The position numbers and the translations under genes are program-made. From Megamerina dolium (taxonomy: Eukaryota > Arthropoda > Insecta > Diptera > Megamerinidae): a stretch of 64,000 bases of DNA. Shown here one piece after another: positions 1-12,609 of this stretch. The stretch is taken from the NCBI GenBank assembly GCA_963854835.1, contig OY978525.1:3987501-4051500 (forward strand), in the 5' to 3' direction. Below the pieces are notes generated by a model. The model made no database searches, was not told where the DNA came from, and saw nothing but the letters and a program-made list of their open reading frames with translations. Each line of letters begins with the position of its first letter. Position 1 is the stretch's first letter.

Positions 1-1390
1 GAACTCAGACATTGTTGCGTAGAGGTAATCCCTTACCGGACTGTCGAAAGCGGCTTTATAATCAACAAATAGGTGGTGTGTGTCGATCTGTTTTTCTTGG
101 GTCTTCTCCTGGGTCTGGAAAATTTGGTCGATGGTAGATTTACCAGGTATGAAGCCACACTGATAAGGTCCAATCAGGTTGTTGAGCATGGGCTTCAAAC
201 TTTCACACAATACGCTTGATAGGACCTTGTATGCGATGCTCAGGAGACTTATTCCACGGTAGTTGGCGCAAATTCTGGGGTCTCCTTTTTTATGTACGAG
301 TCAGAGAACACTGAGCCTCCAATCATCAGGCATGCTTTCATCCGACCATATTTTGGCGAGCAGCTCATCGCCTCCAGTCTTAAACAACTCGGCAGGCAGG
401 CCATCAGCATCTGCAGCTTTGTTGTTCTTCAGCCTTAAAATGGCCGTTTCAACCTCGTCATAGTCGGGTGGTGGAACATCAACACCATCATCTGTAATTG
501 GGGTTATCGGCCAATCTCCTCCACTGGCGGAATTGTTCGTAGCATCACCATTCAGTAACGTAGAGAAGTGTTCCCTCCATAGGCTCAGTACACTCTGGGC
601 ATCTGTAACCAGATTCCCATTTCCATCACGACAAGAAGAGGCTCCGGGATTTAAACCTCCACTCAGGCGCTTGATCTTTTCGAAGTCTCATTCTTGTCGG
701 TACACATCTCTATCTCCTCACACTCTCGTCTTTCCAACTCCCTCTTCTTGCGTCTGAAAAGACGTCTCTCTGCAGGACGCAGGGTTTTTCTGTAGGCGGC
801 GTCTTTCTCTGCGGTAGCGTCGCGACACTCCTGATCATACCACTCATTCCTCAGAGACCGGTAATAACCGATTACCTCCTCGGCAGCAGTAGTCATGGAG
901 TGGGATATATGTGTCCACCGTGCGCATGTATCACCAAGTGGGGGAGTGTTCTGCATAAGCAGATCCGATAGTCGAGTGAAAAATGCATCCGCTGTCTCTG
1001 GTGATCGCAGCTTACTGACGTCGAACTTTCTCTGTGTGGGACTTCTTTTGTTATTTGCGACACATAAACGTGTGCGCACCTTAGCTGCAACAAGATAGTG
1101 ATCCGAGTCGATGTTGGCACCACGGATCGATTTCACGTCCATCACACTGGAAGCATGCTCTCCGTCAATCACCGCATGATCAATTTGATTTCTTGTTCGT
1201 TGATCTGGAGACAGACATGTCGCTTTGTTGATGTCGTGGTGCTGGAATCTGGTATGTTTCGTGCTGCGGCGAAGTCGATCAGCATGATTCCGTTATCTGA
1301 GGTGTTCTGGTGGAGGCTGAATTTTCCGAAAGTCGCCAAGCACGATTTTGATATCGTGGCGGGGGCAGCGATCGTAAGCTTCTTAAGATA
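1..1390 (-). pseudogene. Non-LTR retrotransposon (LINE) fragment: endonuclease end, linker and start of reverse transcriptase
   Basis: Read on the minus strand, the piece from about 1390 to 1173 encodes the end of an apurinic-type endonuclease, with SDNGIMLIDFAAARN in one frame and LSPDQRTRNQIDHAVIDG in another. The open frame 1172-663 continues with SIRGANIDSDHYLVAAKVRT, the SDH signature that closes this endonuclease family, followed by a charged linker. From about 300 down to 1 comes the reverse transcriptase start, with NYRGISLLSIAYKVLSS, PYQCGFIPGKSTIDQIF and HHLFVDYKAAFDSP. The catalytic YxDD block and everything downstream lie beyond the left window edge. Frame changes and stops between the blocks mark it as dead. 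The domain order supports a LINE with an APE endonuclease; the clade cannot be fixed here. The right edge is AT-rich and shows no obvious target duplication. Confidence 0.85.
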
Positions 1391-2584
1391 AATATAATAA
1401 ATAAGATAAATATAATAAATAAAAATTGTAATTTCGAAAGAACTGTAGACTTAGATTTAGGGATTCCACGAAAAACTGCAATACAATATTATATTACCGA
1501 AGCGTATGATTTCCAAAATAAATACTGAATACTTTTGACTACATACAATCGTGTACTTTGTACCTTAAGTATCGATTCTGCCAAATATTTAATAATATTT
1601 ATACAATACCTATAATACATATGAATGAAATTCATCAACAAACACAGACAATATTTTCACAGACAATATATACTGAGACGTAACTACTTTTGAATGCTCA
1701 CTTCGTGTACTTTGTACCTTAAGTATTGATTCTGTTACTGAAAAATACATGAAAATTAACAAAAATTCGACATGTCACTGTTTGAGATTATCCTAACCGA
1801 GATTTAATAGTGAATTGTAAGCGGTTAGCCTTCAAAAATTGCAGTAATAAAATAATTAAAACAAGTAAAAGGGCTAATTGTTCATAAGCATAGCGTATTC
1901 TGAACCTATTTACTATCTATTGTAGTAATAGGAATAAAGCAAAATTTATTTTATGATTTAACTATGTTTTGTATAGAGTGATTCGTGTTTAGACAAAATC
2001 TTTATTTACCAAATAAAACTATTCTTCTAGCCAATTTTCGCACTTTTATGAAGTAAAATGAACAACAAGCAAGGATTCGAGAATTAAGCAAGGAATATCT
2101 AACCCTTTTCCTTTTTTTTTTTATTGTATCATAAATATATATGTATGTATGTATATATTGAAAACAATTCGAAAGAGTAGATTCATTGAAGAGAAAATAT
2201 GATTCAGGTACATACATAAATCGCGGTTTTGTGTTGAAATTTTCGCATATCGATTGTAGCATAGAATGAAATTCCATTTAAAATTGAAAATGGTCAGTCA
2301 ATTTTGCAGCAATTTGACAGTGTGAAAAAGTATATAATTTATGATTGACTAAATCCAAGAAAGGCTTAAAAATTTCATTGGAAATGAAATCAATTTTAAG
2401 CACAAGGATAAAACTGAATGAATTGATTTCAAAATATAATACTTGTTTGTCAATATTTATATTTTGTATGCACATAACGTATAATATGATGTTGAAGGAT
2501 AGATAGCATATGTTGCCAATTTTTTTCATACAAACCACATGTGGTGGATGAACTTCGTATACATATAGAAAGTATATAAAAAAT
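1391..2584. other. AT-rich intergenic stretch without a recognisable gene
   Basis: No convincing coding region is seen; open frames here are short and of low complexity. Two related segments, about 1525-1590 and 1672-1740, share the block GTGTACTTTGTACCTTAAGT followed by ATTGATTCTG or ATCGATTCTG. They look like a local duplication of about 145 bp period. Confidence 0.5.
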
Positions 2585-2927
2585 ATTGGAACAAGTATAG
2601 AATAGCCCACTGAAAGTGAAAAAAAAAATTTCTTCGTATAGAGCCAATTTTAAATATTTTAAAAATTTTGATCAAAATAAAAAATTTGAAATTTTTTTTT
2701 TCAAAAACTGATTTTTTTTTTTTGCGAAAATAATCACCATTGACCTATTAAAAATTTAAAACCATATTCAAGGGCATACAATTACCTTTTCAATGGTATA
2801 AAAAACATATTTTTAGAAAATGCGTATATAATTTTAATATTTTTTTTTTAAATTGATATTTACTGAAATTTTTTCAATATGGATGGCTTTCGATAGAATT
2901 ACCTGTATGTCTTCAAATAGTAGTAGT

Positions 2928-3150
2928 TTCGCGACCTTCAGTATTTTCGCATAAAAAACCTTTCTTGATAGCTGGCCTTCGACCGGGCCCAAAAAAAAAT
3001 AACGCTTGTAGGCCCGATGATGGCTTCGCGACCATCAGTATTTTCGGATAAAAGTCTTTTTTTATAGCTGGCCTTCGGCAGGGCTAAATATAAATAACTC
3101 TTATAGGCCCAACGCTGACTTCGCGAACAACAATATTTCACAAAATAGTC
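2928..3150. repeat. Threefold tandem repeat, period about 96 bp
   Basis: The motif TTCGCGACC(T/A)TCAGTATTTTCG recurs at 2928, 3025 and, more diverged, 3120. Between the copies are matching blocks GCTGGCCTTCG and TAGGCCC. The GC-rich dyads (GGCCTTCG, GGGCCC) stand out from the AT-rich surroundings. Confidence 0.7.
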
Positions 3151-3268
3151 TTTTTAGTATGTACGCATTCCCCCAATCCAGGGTTTATGCGTTTCCGTGC
3201 CCACTGGATAGTTTGCAACGTGGGGGGGCTATACTGGCTGTATTTTAACGGCGCCTCATGGAGTAACT

Positions 3269-3583
3269 TTGGACTTCCCGGAGTATAGGGCTCTGCTTCG
3301 GACGAACTCTAAGACCGTCCTAAATTATTCGACCGCGATGCCTGATACGTCGGAAAGTAAATTAAAAATTGCCTCGGACAATTCCGAAAACTCCAAAAGG
3401 TCTCCCCTGGAGGGCAGGCCCAAAATCGCAACTTCTTCGGAAAGCGTGGAGCATAAGATACCAAAGTCAGGCTCCTCCGCTGTCCGTAAAGCACCTGTGC
3501 GCAGGAGCACCCCAGTTTTTTCTTTTGATATCTGTTTCGAGGAAGAGCTGATTTGCTCCACCTATTTGCAAATTGAAAATTAA
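3269..3583 (+). CDS. Unrecognised 104-aa open frame inside the inverted-repeat element
   Basis: The frame opens at ATG 3269 and encodes a hydrophilic protein rich in Ser, Lys and Arg, with a basic end (SSAVRKAPVRRSTPVF) and no domain I recognise. Codon use is less AT-biased than the flanks, so it may be a remnant of a transposon protein. It lies between the arms of the 2585-4139 element. It could equally be a chance frame in a GC-richer repeat. Confidence 0.25.
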   Translation: MDFPEYRALLRTNSKTVLNYSTAMPDTSESKLKIASDNSENSKRSPLEGRPKIATSSESVEHKIPKSGSSAVRKAPVRRSTPVFSFDICFEEELICSTYLQIEN

Positions 3584-4139
3584 AACTCTTAAAAAAAGTT
3601 TGTCAACTTTATTGATTCGTAGTCGCAGTAGAAGTGAAGTTAACAGTTGTAGAATATTTTAAGTTAGGCTATGCTTATGATTATATGTACATAAGAACGA
3701 GATAATTAAAGAAATAGGTAAAAATTTAGTCAACTGCAATGAGAGAGTTTACAGTTGCATGTATGATCACTAAAATCAGAGAGAATAAGAGAATTACAGT
3801 TTCGTTTATGATCTCGAGATTTAGTACATTGCAATATAAAATGATAGTTTATTATATGATCATGAAAGTTAGCTCTGCGAGTCCCGAAATAGAAATAGTG
3901 CTGCGAGTCCCGATATAAAATGAGTGCTGCTGCGAACAATATCCATATTGTAAAGAAAAATTTCAAATTTATTAAGTAATTTCGGTCGCATGTTTCCACT
4001 TTAACTTTGAGCCACGCCTTATATGGGCGTTAGCTACAGAAAAAAGTTGGTTTTTTATATTCACAGAAATAGGCTCTATACGAAGAAAATTATTTATTTT
4101 TTTTTTTCGTTTCAGTGGGCTATTATTCTATACTTATGC

Positions 4140-5489
4140 CAAAATATTTATTTAGATTAGATCTGTTAAAATTCTTCAAAATCGATTTGAGGCATTTTAT
4201 GATTTTTTAATTGCAATTGCAATATATGAACTGTCAATATTTATGATACTTCCAGTTAAAAGTAGCAGTAACTTTAGTTTTCTTCTTCTTAAATGAACTT
4301 ATAGCTATGCACTCTCTTTGCTCAAAAATATCAATTTAATAGAATTTCATTATTTTTTGAGTTTGAAAATGGCACAACATATGCCATTGCTGCTGCTGCT
4401 GCTATTGGCATTACTAGTAGTATGATTGCACTTCATAAATGCATATACTTACATTTTTGTTTATGGTTGTTGCTGATTGTTTATTTCCTACAATTTTTGG
4501 TTTGACCTTAATTTGTAGCATGATTAATTGATATGTCTGTATGTTAGACGATGTGTGGAGATATACATATATACAAAAGATACAATTTCGAAAACGAATG
4601 AAGCAGCAACAACTTCAACAACAACAATAACATCATATTTGGTCATTATCAGTAAAGGTAATAACATGAAAAAATGTTGTAAAAAAAAACCAAAAAAAAA
4701 ATAAAAATAAAAATGTTTTCTTAACGAACAACTCAAATGTAGCTAGATAGACATTTAACATATATGTACCAATGTATTCATATACATACATATGTACATG
4801 TCAAAAAGTATGTAATTAAATCGATTTTCTAAACCACAATGGGTAGCAAACCTTAACAACAACAATAACAGCAAATACAAAAGCAGAAATATCGACGAAT
4901 AAATGCAAAGAAGAGTGCAAGCAAAAAACAAAAAAAAAAATACAAAAAAACTCCACAATCATAATGATCAGATCAACGTCAGATGCATTTCCCCATGGCA
5001 AACAGCTATGCCGTTTATTATATTGTACATAATTATATATCTTTCTTTCACATACATGCGTATTTTTGTACGAAATAAACCTTTCTTATATAGATTATGG
5101 TGATAATTATCAAAACAATTACAATAGAATGGACCTGAATATATTAACTGATTCTAGTATACTACTCAATACTCTTGCGATGCTACTTGCATACAACTTT
5201 GCCAAAGAGCACTTTCAAATGTCTAAAGACAAATGCACGCACTAGAGACTCCAAAGGACAATGCTTAGCTTGTCTTCTAATATTTTAATACTTTTTGAAT
5301 TTCGATATTACTGGAAGAGACCTACTTACTACAGCCCATTCGGAACGGCAAATCTCTTGCGAAATTACTTGCTTAAAACTTATTAACAGATGTCTTTCAA
5401 CGACAAAGTTCTTGCGATATTAATTTCTAATATCTTCTTTTGTTGGTACATACTAGAGACCCCAAATAACCATGGTTGAACTTCTAGTA
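4140..5489. other. AT-rich intergenic stretch, nothing recognised
   Basis: The stretch holds simple repeats: GCTGCTGCT near 4387, CAACAACAA near 4610 and A-tracts near 4680 and 4930. Open frames are low-complexity, dominated by runs of Phe, Lys and Leu, and are not credible genes. Confidence 0.5.
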
Positions 5490-5668
5490 TTACAACGCCA
5501 AAGAACTCTGTGACAAAGCTCAGAAAAAGTGATGTCACAAGTGTTCTGCCGTTCGGAATCGGCTGAAATAAGTAGGTCCATTCTAATACTGTCCAAAATT
5601 TAAGACGCACAACAGTAATGGAAGCTCGGCCAATGAGCCCTTTGGGGCTTTAAGTGCCACATATTTAT
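5490..5668 (+). mobile_element. Truncated LINE 3' end (copy a)
   Basis: The segment contains AACTCTGTGACAAAGCTC, GTGATGTCACAAG, TTCTGCCGTTCGGAATCGGC, GTAGGTCC, AAGACGCACAACAGTAATGG and GCTCGGCCAATGAGCCC. It ends in a TATTTATTTATTT tail. The same ordered blocks occur at 57.3-57.5 kb (almost the same sequence) and in part at 8.25-8.4 and 62.7 kb. The TTTA-type tail and 5' truncation are what a LINE 3' end looks like. The GTTCGG..TCGGCT..GTAGGTCC series is one I recall from tephritid elements. Confidence 0.75.
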
Positions 5669-8149
5669 TTATTTTAATTTTTAATTTTGACTACATATTT
5701 TGGCGTATTGCATTATTGTTGAACAATATCTTTTGTAATAATGGCGATTTTTTTTATTATTTGGCAACAAATGCTTCGATGACAATCGTGAAGTCTTTAT
5801 TACCCGGAAAAATCTTCGACATTGTAGCGAAAATGTTTCCAATAATGTTGAAAGTCTAAAATTTTTGCAGTAACAAATTTTTCGACGACAGTGGCGAACT
5901 CTTTATTACCTGAAAAAAAAATTCTTTGAGCTTCATCGGAAAAAATAAGAAATATTGCAATTTAAAAAGAATAAGATTGACTTGATCGAGATAATATAAA
6001 TGAAAACTTTGGCCCAAATTTAATAATCATAATTAAGATACATTATAATTTGGTAATTCACAAATCGCTCTTATAAAAATCTCTCAAAAATACGAGACTA
6101 AATTTAAGACACGTCTCAATCTTAACTATAAATATATTTATGATCATATAGATTTTTTCAAATAACAGATATTACATCCTGATGTATCTGCTCTTAAATT
6201 ACACCGAGTAATAGAGCGTACAACATATACCACCCTATAAAAAAGATGCCCTCATTTATATTCAAATGTTCAAATAACTAGGTGAAACCTTTTTGTTTCA
6301 TAAATATTATTGCTGTAATGCAAAATTGTCGGTTAAAAAACGGTTTGAAAATCATTTGCATTCCACAACAACAACTATTCATATACATAATTCTAGCAAT
6401 ATTTTACCGCATTCCAAATTCACATAAATAGAGAATAGCAACAACAGCAACAACAACAACATACGCATTTCAACACTTTGCTTGAAGGGCGACCAACAAA
6501 AAAGAAAACAAGAGAATAAGAAGAAGATGGCGACAACGAAAAAAAATGCAAGCAAACGCATTGCGTATTTATGTTATTCTTCTGCTTTATAAAATGACTA
6601 ATAACAAAAGGTGCGTGCATATGCATATACATATGCATGCTCGCATATGCATATACATATGCATGCTCGCATATAAGAAATGAAATCGTGAAAGAAAGAG
6701 ACTATTTACTGTGCTGTACTCGTATGTTAGAAAAAGAGAACGAATAAGAATGCGCTAATAATCGAACCATGTGTTGTGCATATTACGCGTATATTTTAAG
6801 GGGAAATTCACATACGCGTTGTGGCAATGTGTATATGAGCGCTTAATTCTTATACCATTCGCTTCGATTGACGCCACAATCGAATAGCAAAAATACGAGT
6901 AGTATGTGTGTGTATGAAATTGTATATTGGAATAGTAGAATGAGTCGTCGGCCATGAGATCGGCAATTTCAAATCAAAGGAAATCAATTTTGATTGGATA
7001 AAAGGATAACAACGTATATGCATAAAGGTATATGTATGCATGTATGTGTGTGAATATTGAACATATAGATAATGAAGTGTTTAGTGCATATTAACAAAAA
7101 AATATCTTAAATCATTAATAGTACATAAATTCTATAAGTTCATTGGAACAAGTGTTTTCTTTTCAATATTCATCCGTTAGAAAAACTATAGAAAATTTGC
7201 ATAACAAGAGCAACAGTCAATAAAAAAATAATCAAAAAATATGCAAATGAGTAAAATTGATTTTAATTGATTAACCCCTTTTTCTTTTTCCTTCATACCG
7301 CTGAACCATAATGGATGTGTATTGCAGAGCACTTTTGTCCCTATTTTCATCATTATTATAATTAGCATAATAAAAAACAAAAAACAATATTACCTAGTGG
7401 TTGCACTATTGCATTATTGCAATTTATTATATTTGCCTGAATACCTAAGAGACAGGCTGACACTTTTAAAAGGCGCGCAAAAATTCAAATCTCTGTCTTA
7501 TGCTTTTTTAAAATATTTCCGTATGCAAGAGTGTGTCGAATTTCATTAAATCTCTTCCATTTATGTACATACCTATTTAATCACCTTGATCCATTATCTT
7601 ATTCATATTGATTTTGACATATCGTTCATATTTGTTTTTTCATCTTCTAATTCTATTTCTATATTTAACGACTTCTGCATTTACTTAAGTTATTAGTATT
7701 ATTTCTTTTATTTGAACCTATTTACATACACAAATAATATACATATTTACATTTTGAGAATTCACATACTACGTATATGCATGCATTTAATTGTATATGT
7801 ACAAAAAAGGGTGTCTTAGCAGAAAAATCGCGCTGATCCGTCATACAAATTAATCTTGAATGAATTATAAAAAATTTTTTTAAAATTGTCACTTCGATAT
7901 TTTCGCCCAAAACATATGAAAAAATTGGAAATGGAATAAAAGACCCCAGAAAATGTCGTCCAAATTAAATGGTTTGTTAGTTTTGCTAGCCGTTTCGAAA
8001 AGCTGAGCTCTAGTGACATCATCTATTCAGAGCTCTTTCAAAAATGTCTCCATTGTAATTTTTAAGAAGTTGCAGTTGCTTGTCAACAATTCCTCCCACT
8101 AAGCCTAGAAATATCGATCCCAAATTGGCGAAACTATTTATCAGGGTGT
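5669..8149. other. AT-rich intergenic stretch with simple repeats
   Basis: No host gene is recognised. There are CAA repeats at about 6441-6462 (which create spurious poly-Cys frames on the other strand), many TATGTA-type motifs, and one perfect 26-bp tandem duplication (separate entry). Confidence 0.5.
6617..6668. repeat. Perfect 26-bp tandem duplication of a palindromic ATGCAT-rich unit
   Basis: Two identical 26-bp units (6617-6642 and 6643-6668) carry GCATATGCATATACATATGC followed by ATGCTC. Each unit is nearly self-complementary, so each strand can fold. Confidence 0.9.
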
Positions 8150-8395
8150 CGTAGCTCAGTAGTTCAATCTGCGGTTGAAGCACAATATTAGTATTAAACA
8201 ATTGGCAATGCTTCTGACAGCAACAATTTGCCATAAAAATGGTTCTAAAAGAGCACTGGCACAAAGCTCAGAAAAAAATAATGTCGCATGGGTTCTGCCA
8301 TTCGGAACCGGCTGATATGAGTAGATTCCTTCTAATACTGTCCAAAATTTAACAAGCACAGCAGTTCTGGAAGAGAAGTTTCATTTATTTATTTA
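8150..8395 (+). mobile_element. Truncated LINE 3' end (copy b)
   Basis: The blocks GCACAAAGCTCAGAAAA, GTTCTGCCATTCGGAACCGG, AATACTGTCCAAAATTTAAC and the tail ATTTATTTATTTAC match copy a and the copy at 57.3 kb at roughly three quarters of positions by eye. The upstream part (8190-8230, read in reverse) shares GCATTGCCAATTG with the copy at 62.75 kb. Confidence 0.65.
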
Positions 8396-8397
8396 CA

Positions 8398-8670
8398 TAT
8401 ATCATCAAACTATCAAAGGGCAGTGAATCGGGGAGGGCTCTCAGTCTAGGACGGTTAACTCTAAGCTGGTTGACTGCATTAATAACTGAGGATGGCAATT
8501 TCAGGTACCACCTCTGCAAGATGGGTCTTGTTGAAGGGGAGGATGCTGACATTTGCAGATTATGCATGGAAGAGGCAGAGACAGCGGCGCACATAGTGTG
8601 CCAGTGTCCTGTATTAGCAAACAGGAGAACAAGAAGAAGAACAAGAAATGAACAAGAAAAATGATACAAC
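8398..8670 (+). pseudogene. Fragment of LINE ORF2 C-terminus (end of RNase H region plus Cys/His tail)
   Basis: The plus-strand translation across 8400-8664 includes SWLTALITEDGNFRYHL, CKMGLVEGEDADICRLCMEE and AETAAHIVCQCPVLANRR. The CxxC..H..C tail (CRLCMEE..AAHIVCQCP) with the preceding YHL-KMG block is typical of the C-terminus of Jockey/I-type LINE ORF2. It has no upstream reverse transcriptase and ends in an AGAACAAGAAGAAG tract. It abuts the preceding LINE tail, so the two insertions sit side by side or nested. Confidence 0.7.
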
Positions 8671-10600
8671 TCGTCCTATAATAGAATGTAAAAATCTTAC
8701 AACTTTCTCCGTTTAGAAAGCAAGATTTTTTTGGAAAAGAGCACAATACCCGATGAAAAGGCTAACTGCTTTTGAGAAAAGAATGCTATTAGTAGTAATA
8801 AATTGGCAGGTAAATAAGAATTAATATTAGAATCCGAATTATGATTTATTTGATAAGACCTAATTCCAAATTGATCAATATGTGATTAAAGAAAACATTC
8901 GAGTTCGAGCTGTCGAAAACGTCCACCTCTTAAAGATCACTAGAAATTAGGTGCCATCGATGGAAATACTTTGGGCCGCCGTAACCGCTGCCGGTGGTTG
9001 AGCTGGTCATATACCGTGAGAGTAGGCAGTATTGAGATAATATCCACGCATAGGTTCCAGCGCCAGTACGTGGATGTTTCAACAAGCCCCTGCACCATCT
9101 CACACTAAGCACGCCATCCGTGAACGTATGAAATTCAGCTTCCCCCACTAAATTTCCTCGGCACAGTGACCGGTAAAATGAGTATAAGCAAATTTGATGA
9201 GCTTGTCTATCTAAGACATTTTAATCGGCAAGAATGACACAACACAATACCAAAATGTCAATCATCTCAAGCCAGCACTTTACTGAGAGTAAGCTAAAAT
9301 AAGACAGAGCCGCATAAAGGCAGAGTAAAACCGCCCGACTTAAGCCCTTAATTGGAAGACTATAACGAAATTTGGTGATGAATTTTAAAAATCACATTAT
9401 ATATGAATATTTTGTAGGTGACTTGTGTAAAGAGCATGCACAAATTGAGGAAAAATATTTCGTTTTGATTTGTTCAAAATTTTATTACATCACCCTGTAT
9501 ACCTAATAAGAAAAACTAAACACAAATATACAAAAATCATGAAAATTTGTAATTTCTTTTAAAAATTTTCATCAAAACAATAGAAAATGAACCACTACTC
9601 TAACTACGAAATGCACATGTAGTATACATATTCTTCATGCATATACACATATACTCGTTTGACCATATTATACAATTGTGTACATGCATATGTAGACAAG
9701 TATTGCATGATGGTGAACCCTTTCTGGTGAATACATAGCTAAAAGAAATTAAATAACAACATTAGCGAACAGTTCACGCATTAGCACAAGAACAACAACA
9801 AGTACAACAAGCAACCCATCCGAAAAAACTAACCTAATGATATTGTAGAATTAGAAGGAAAAGAGGGAAATAAATATTTTTGGCTTGTTAATAACCAACC
9901 TGCTTCAACAACAATAATAAATAAAGAGGAAAAATAGAAAGAAGCCGGCAAAGTTGAATGCCACAAATACAATATATACACACTTGCAATAGCAAGTAAA
10001 TAAAATACGTATGTATCTTGCCCCTATATACATATATATATTTTTTATAAGTATATAGATCTTTGTGGGTGCCACATAATACTAACACATGGACAAGTGG
10101 TCATCTACACATGCATATTTATAAGCATATACATATGTGCTTGTATTTCCAAGTGTGCATTCAACATTCTCAACCCCATTAAAATGTGCGTAATACTGTG
10201 AAATCGTTCATAAGTGGAACAGGTTTCCTCAAGCAACACCACAGTGTCCGCCCATAGTGTCACCCACTGTATGCATATGTGTATTCTATGTACATACATA
10301 TCATATACTTATGTATCTCCCTATGTATAACGCGCGAGTTCGATCACGAGTGAGCGTCTCTTTTGCACACAAACTTCTGCTGTGGGTACAACAATAACAA
10401 CCACAGAGCGACGCATTACAATGTAACAAAACGCAAAAAATAAATATGTATATGGATAAAAAACCCTACTCGGTGCGTAAACGAATTGAAACTCACGGAG
10501 ATGATGGCGACTACGACTATCACAACGATGACGATGAAAAAAAAAAATATACACGAAAAACTGCAGTCGTGTATATATACACCATTCGAAAAAAGAGCGA
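8671..10600. other. Intergenic stretch; GC-richer unidentified block at about 8935-9150
   Basis: The block 8935-9150 is clearly richer in G+C than its surroundings and reads open on the minus strand for 72 codons, but shows no domain I recognise. It may be an old transposon fragment. The rest (9360-10600) is AT-rich with CAACAA and TATA-type simple repeats and no credible gene. Confidence 0.4.
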
Positions 10601-12609
10601 AAAAAAAACGAGCAAGCAAGCAAACGAACATATGACAATAATAATAAAAAAGGATTGTGCGTGAGAGCACCACATATGCATATGCATTGTGTATACATTG
10701 TTGTTGTTGTTGTTCTTAATATTCCTACTTCTTCTTCTCCCTTATTTCTACTTTTTTCTTTTTGTTATTCTCTATTTTGCTGTTTTGTGCACAAGTGGGA
10801 ATACGATGAGTGTTGCCAAATACTTACTCACCATGTATACATGCTAGCTCTCTCACACGTAATGCAATGTGCATTTCCGTCATACGCCAGAGAGGGGATA
10901 AACTGTTATACATAAGTGCCTTCATGTAATAGAACAGTTTTATGTGAGTAATATGAACAGAGTGCAGTTTACATGGTGTCGAGTCTGCAGAATTTATCAT
11001 ATTTTTATTTGTTGTTATGTGTTGTTTGGTTGACTTTTCATTATTTCCCCTGATTAGATGATTGTGAGTTGTGCGTTTTCCCCTATTTGCTGTTGTGTTG
11101 TTGTTGTTGGCGTTGTAACTCAATGTAATTTCGTATCCATGTATTTGTGTTTGTGAGTGTTCTTTTTTTGCTGCGTTTGCCATTATATTGTGACGTTTCG
11201 AATTTTTGTTGTTGTTGCTATTATTGCTTGTTTGCTTAGTAGCTGTCGCTGCTACTCAATGTTGTTTTTGTAGCTTTTCTCCATTCGCCATTGGAAAATA
11301 CATAGAAAACATTTTGAATGACTTTATGCATGCAATCGCAAAGTACTTTTATTCAAGTTTGAGAACTCGGATCTGCAACAACGCAACGTTTCGCTGCTGA
11401 TTTTTGTTACGTTTTGTATTTGTTGCTGAATCAAAAACGATAAACGGAACGGATGAAAAACACAAAATAATATCAATAAAAAAATTTAAGAAAAAAAAAC
11501 GAAGAAAATTGCAATTTGCTAACTTACACATAAGAAAAAAACATCATCATCAACAAAATTTAGCAAGCAATTTCAACATCAATCCAGTAAGCAGTTCAAA
11601 AACGGTGATAACAGCGGCATAAAAACTTTTTCTACATATGAACGTTCGAATATTTTGAAAATTTCCTCTTCATCTTTTTGCTCTCTGTCTATAGTGGATT
11701 AACCCATGTATGCAAATTTGGGATTATAAAATAAGCAACTACCATACCTAAATAAATTTATAAAAAAAGGAAGAAAAGTTTCAATATAAGAGCAAAAAAA
11801 AAACAGCAAAATTCAATTTTAAAAACTAAAAACTACAAACTCAAAATTTATTCATATTTTGAATAAATTAGTGCAATTTTGAAATGAAATAGTTTTGCTG
11901 AAACCAAAAAAAAACACAAAAAAAGAAATAATATAAATAAAAAAATAGAATTAAAAATAACAACAACAAAAACTATAAAAATTCATTGAAAATATTGCAA
12001 AACACTCCACACACAGCAGCCCACGCATATACATTTTTATAGCGCTCAACCAACCTACCAACCCTCTCTCCCTTCCAGCATATACGAAACGACACGCCAC
12101 TCCATTATTTTTCATTTGCTAAGCATTGTCACCCAAACGCAGAAATATTTAGCTATATTTTTTCCTCCCCCCCTTCTGTTTTGGAATAAGTATTTTTTAG
12201 TCTCGAATTCTTGTGATTATTATTATTTTTCTTTTTTGGCATTTCATTTGCTGTGTGTGTGTACAAAATTTCGAACATATCAAACCAAATTCGAATAAAA
12301 ACATTTTTTCCAAATTCAAAAACAAAACCCATCAAAAAAAAAAAAATATCTACGCACAATATCAAAAATATAGCAGAAATAATAGCAACAGCAGCAGCAT
12401 CAAATTAATATTAATATATTTCATTACGTGGAATTGAATGTGGATTTTCGTAACATAACATTGCGATTATAACTTTCTCGTTACTCCATACAAACGAGAG
12501 CAACTGATGCTGTTGTTTGATTTTCGAAAATTGTGAATTTCATACATTCGTGGCATGCACTTTCGAAGTCGGACTAGTGCATAATTTATATTTTCCATTT
12601 TCTCTAAAG
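10600..12609 (+). promoter_or_regulatory. Candidate 5' region and non-coding first exon of the ribbon-like gene
   Basis: A good donor, CTAAAG/GTGAGT, occurs at 12609/12610 after a stretch (about 12440-12609) that is less repetitive than its neighbours. The nearest matching acceptor on this strand in front of the BTB exon is TTGATTGCAG at 22317. Such a long 5' intron would be ordinary for a developmental regulator in flies. The transcription start cannot be placed: no convincing TATA or initiator/DPE pair was found. TTG/CAA microsatellites are frequent across 10690-11220. This is inference only. Confidence 0.3.

Larger units (their letters stand above)
2585..4139. mobile_element. Inverted-repeat-bounded element, about 1.55 kb, unclassified
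   Basis: The left arm (about 2585-2646) reads AAGTATAGAATAGCCCACTG, then an A-tract, then CTTCGTATAGAGCC. The right arm (about 4071-4139) is its inverse complement, GGCTCTATACGAAG, a T-tract, then CAGTGGGCTATT and ATTCTATACTT. The match continues outward for a few bases (AAATATTGG against CCAAAATATTT). The interior carries a threefold repeat of 96-bp period and a small open frame (3269-3583), but no transposase. It is probably a non-autonomous DNA element or a foldback unit, or two opposed copies of one repeat. No clean target duplication was found. Confidence 0.55.

Noticed and set aside
8150..8185. tRNA-like A/B boxes (GTAGCTCAGTAG, GTTCAATC) suggesting a tRNA or SINE promoter
   Set aside because: The two boxes almost overlap, far closer than a tRNA or tRNA-derived SINE allows, and no cloverleaf can be drawn.
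8930..9148. 72-aa minus-strand frame in a GC-richer block
   Set aside because: No domain recognised and no neighbouring exon; kept only as an unidentified block.
10446..10664. 72-aa plus-strand frame with Asp/Lys-rich ends
   Set aside because: Low-complexity sequence from GATGAC and A-tract repeats; no start context or flanking exon.
11404..11622. 72-aa frame with a His/Gln-rich end in the candidate 5' region
   Set aside because: Low complexity, A-tract-driven Lys run and no homology that I recognise; more likely untranslated sequence.
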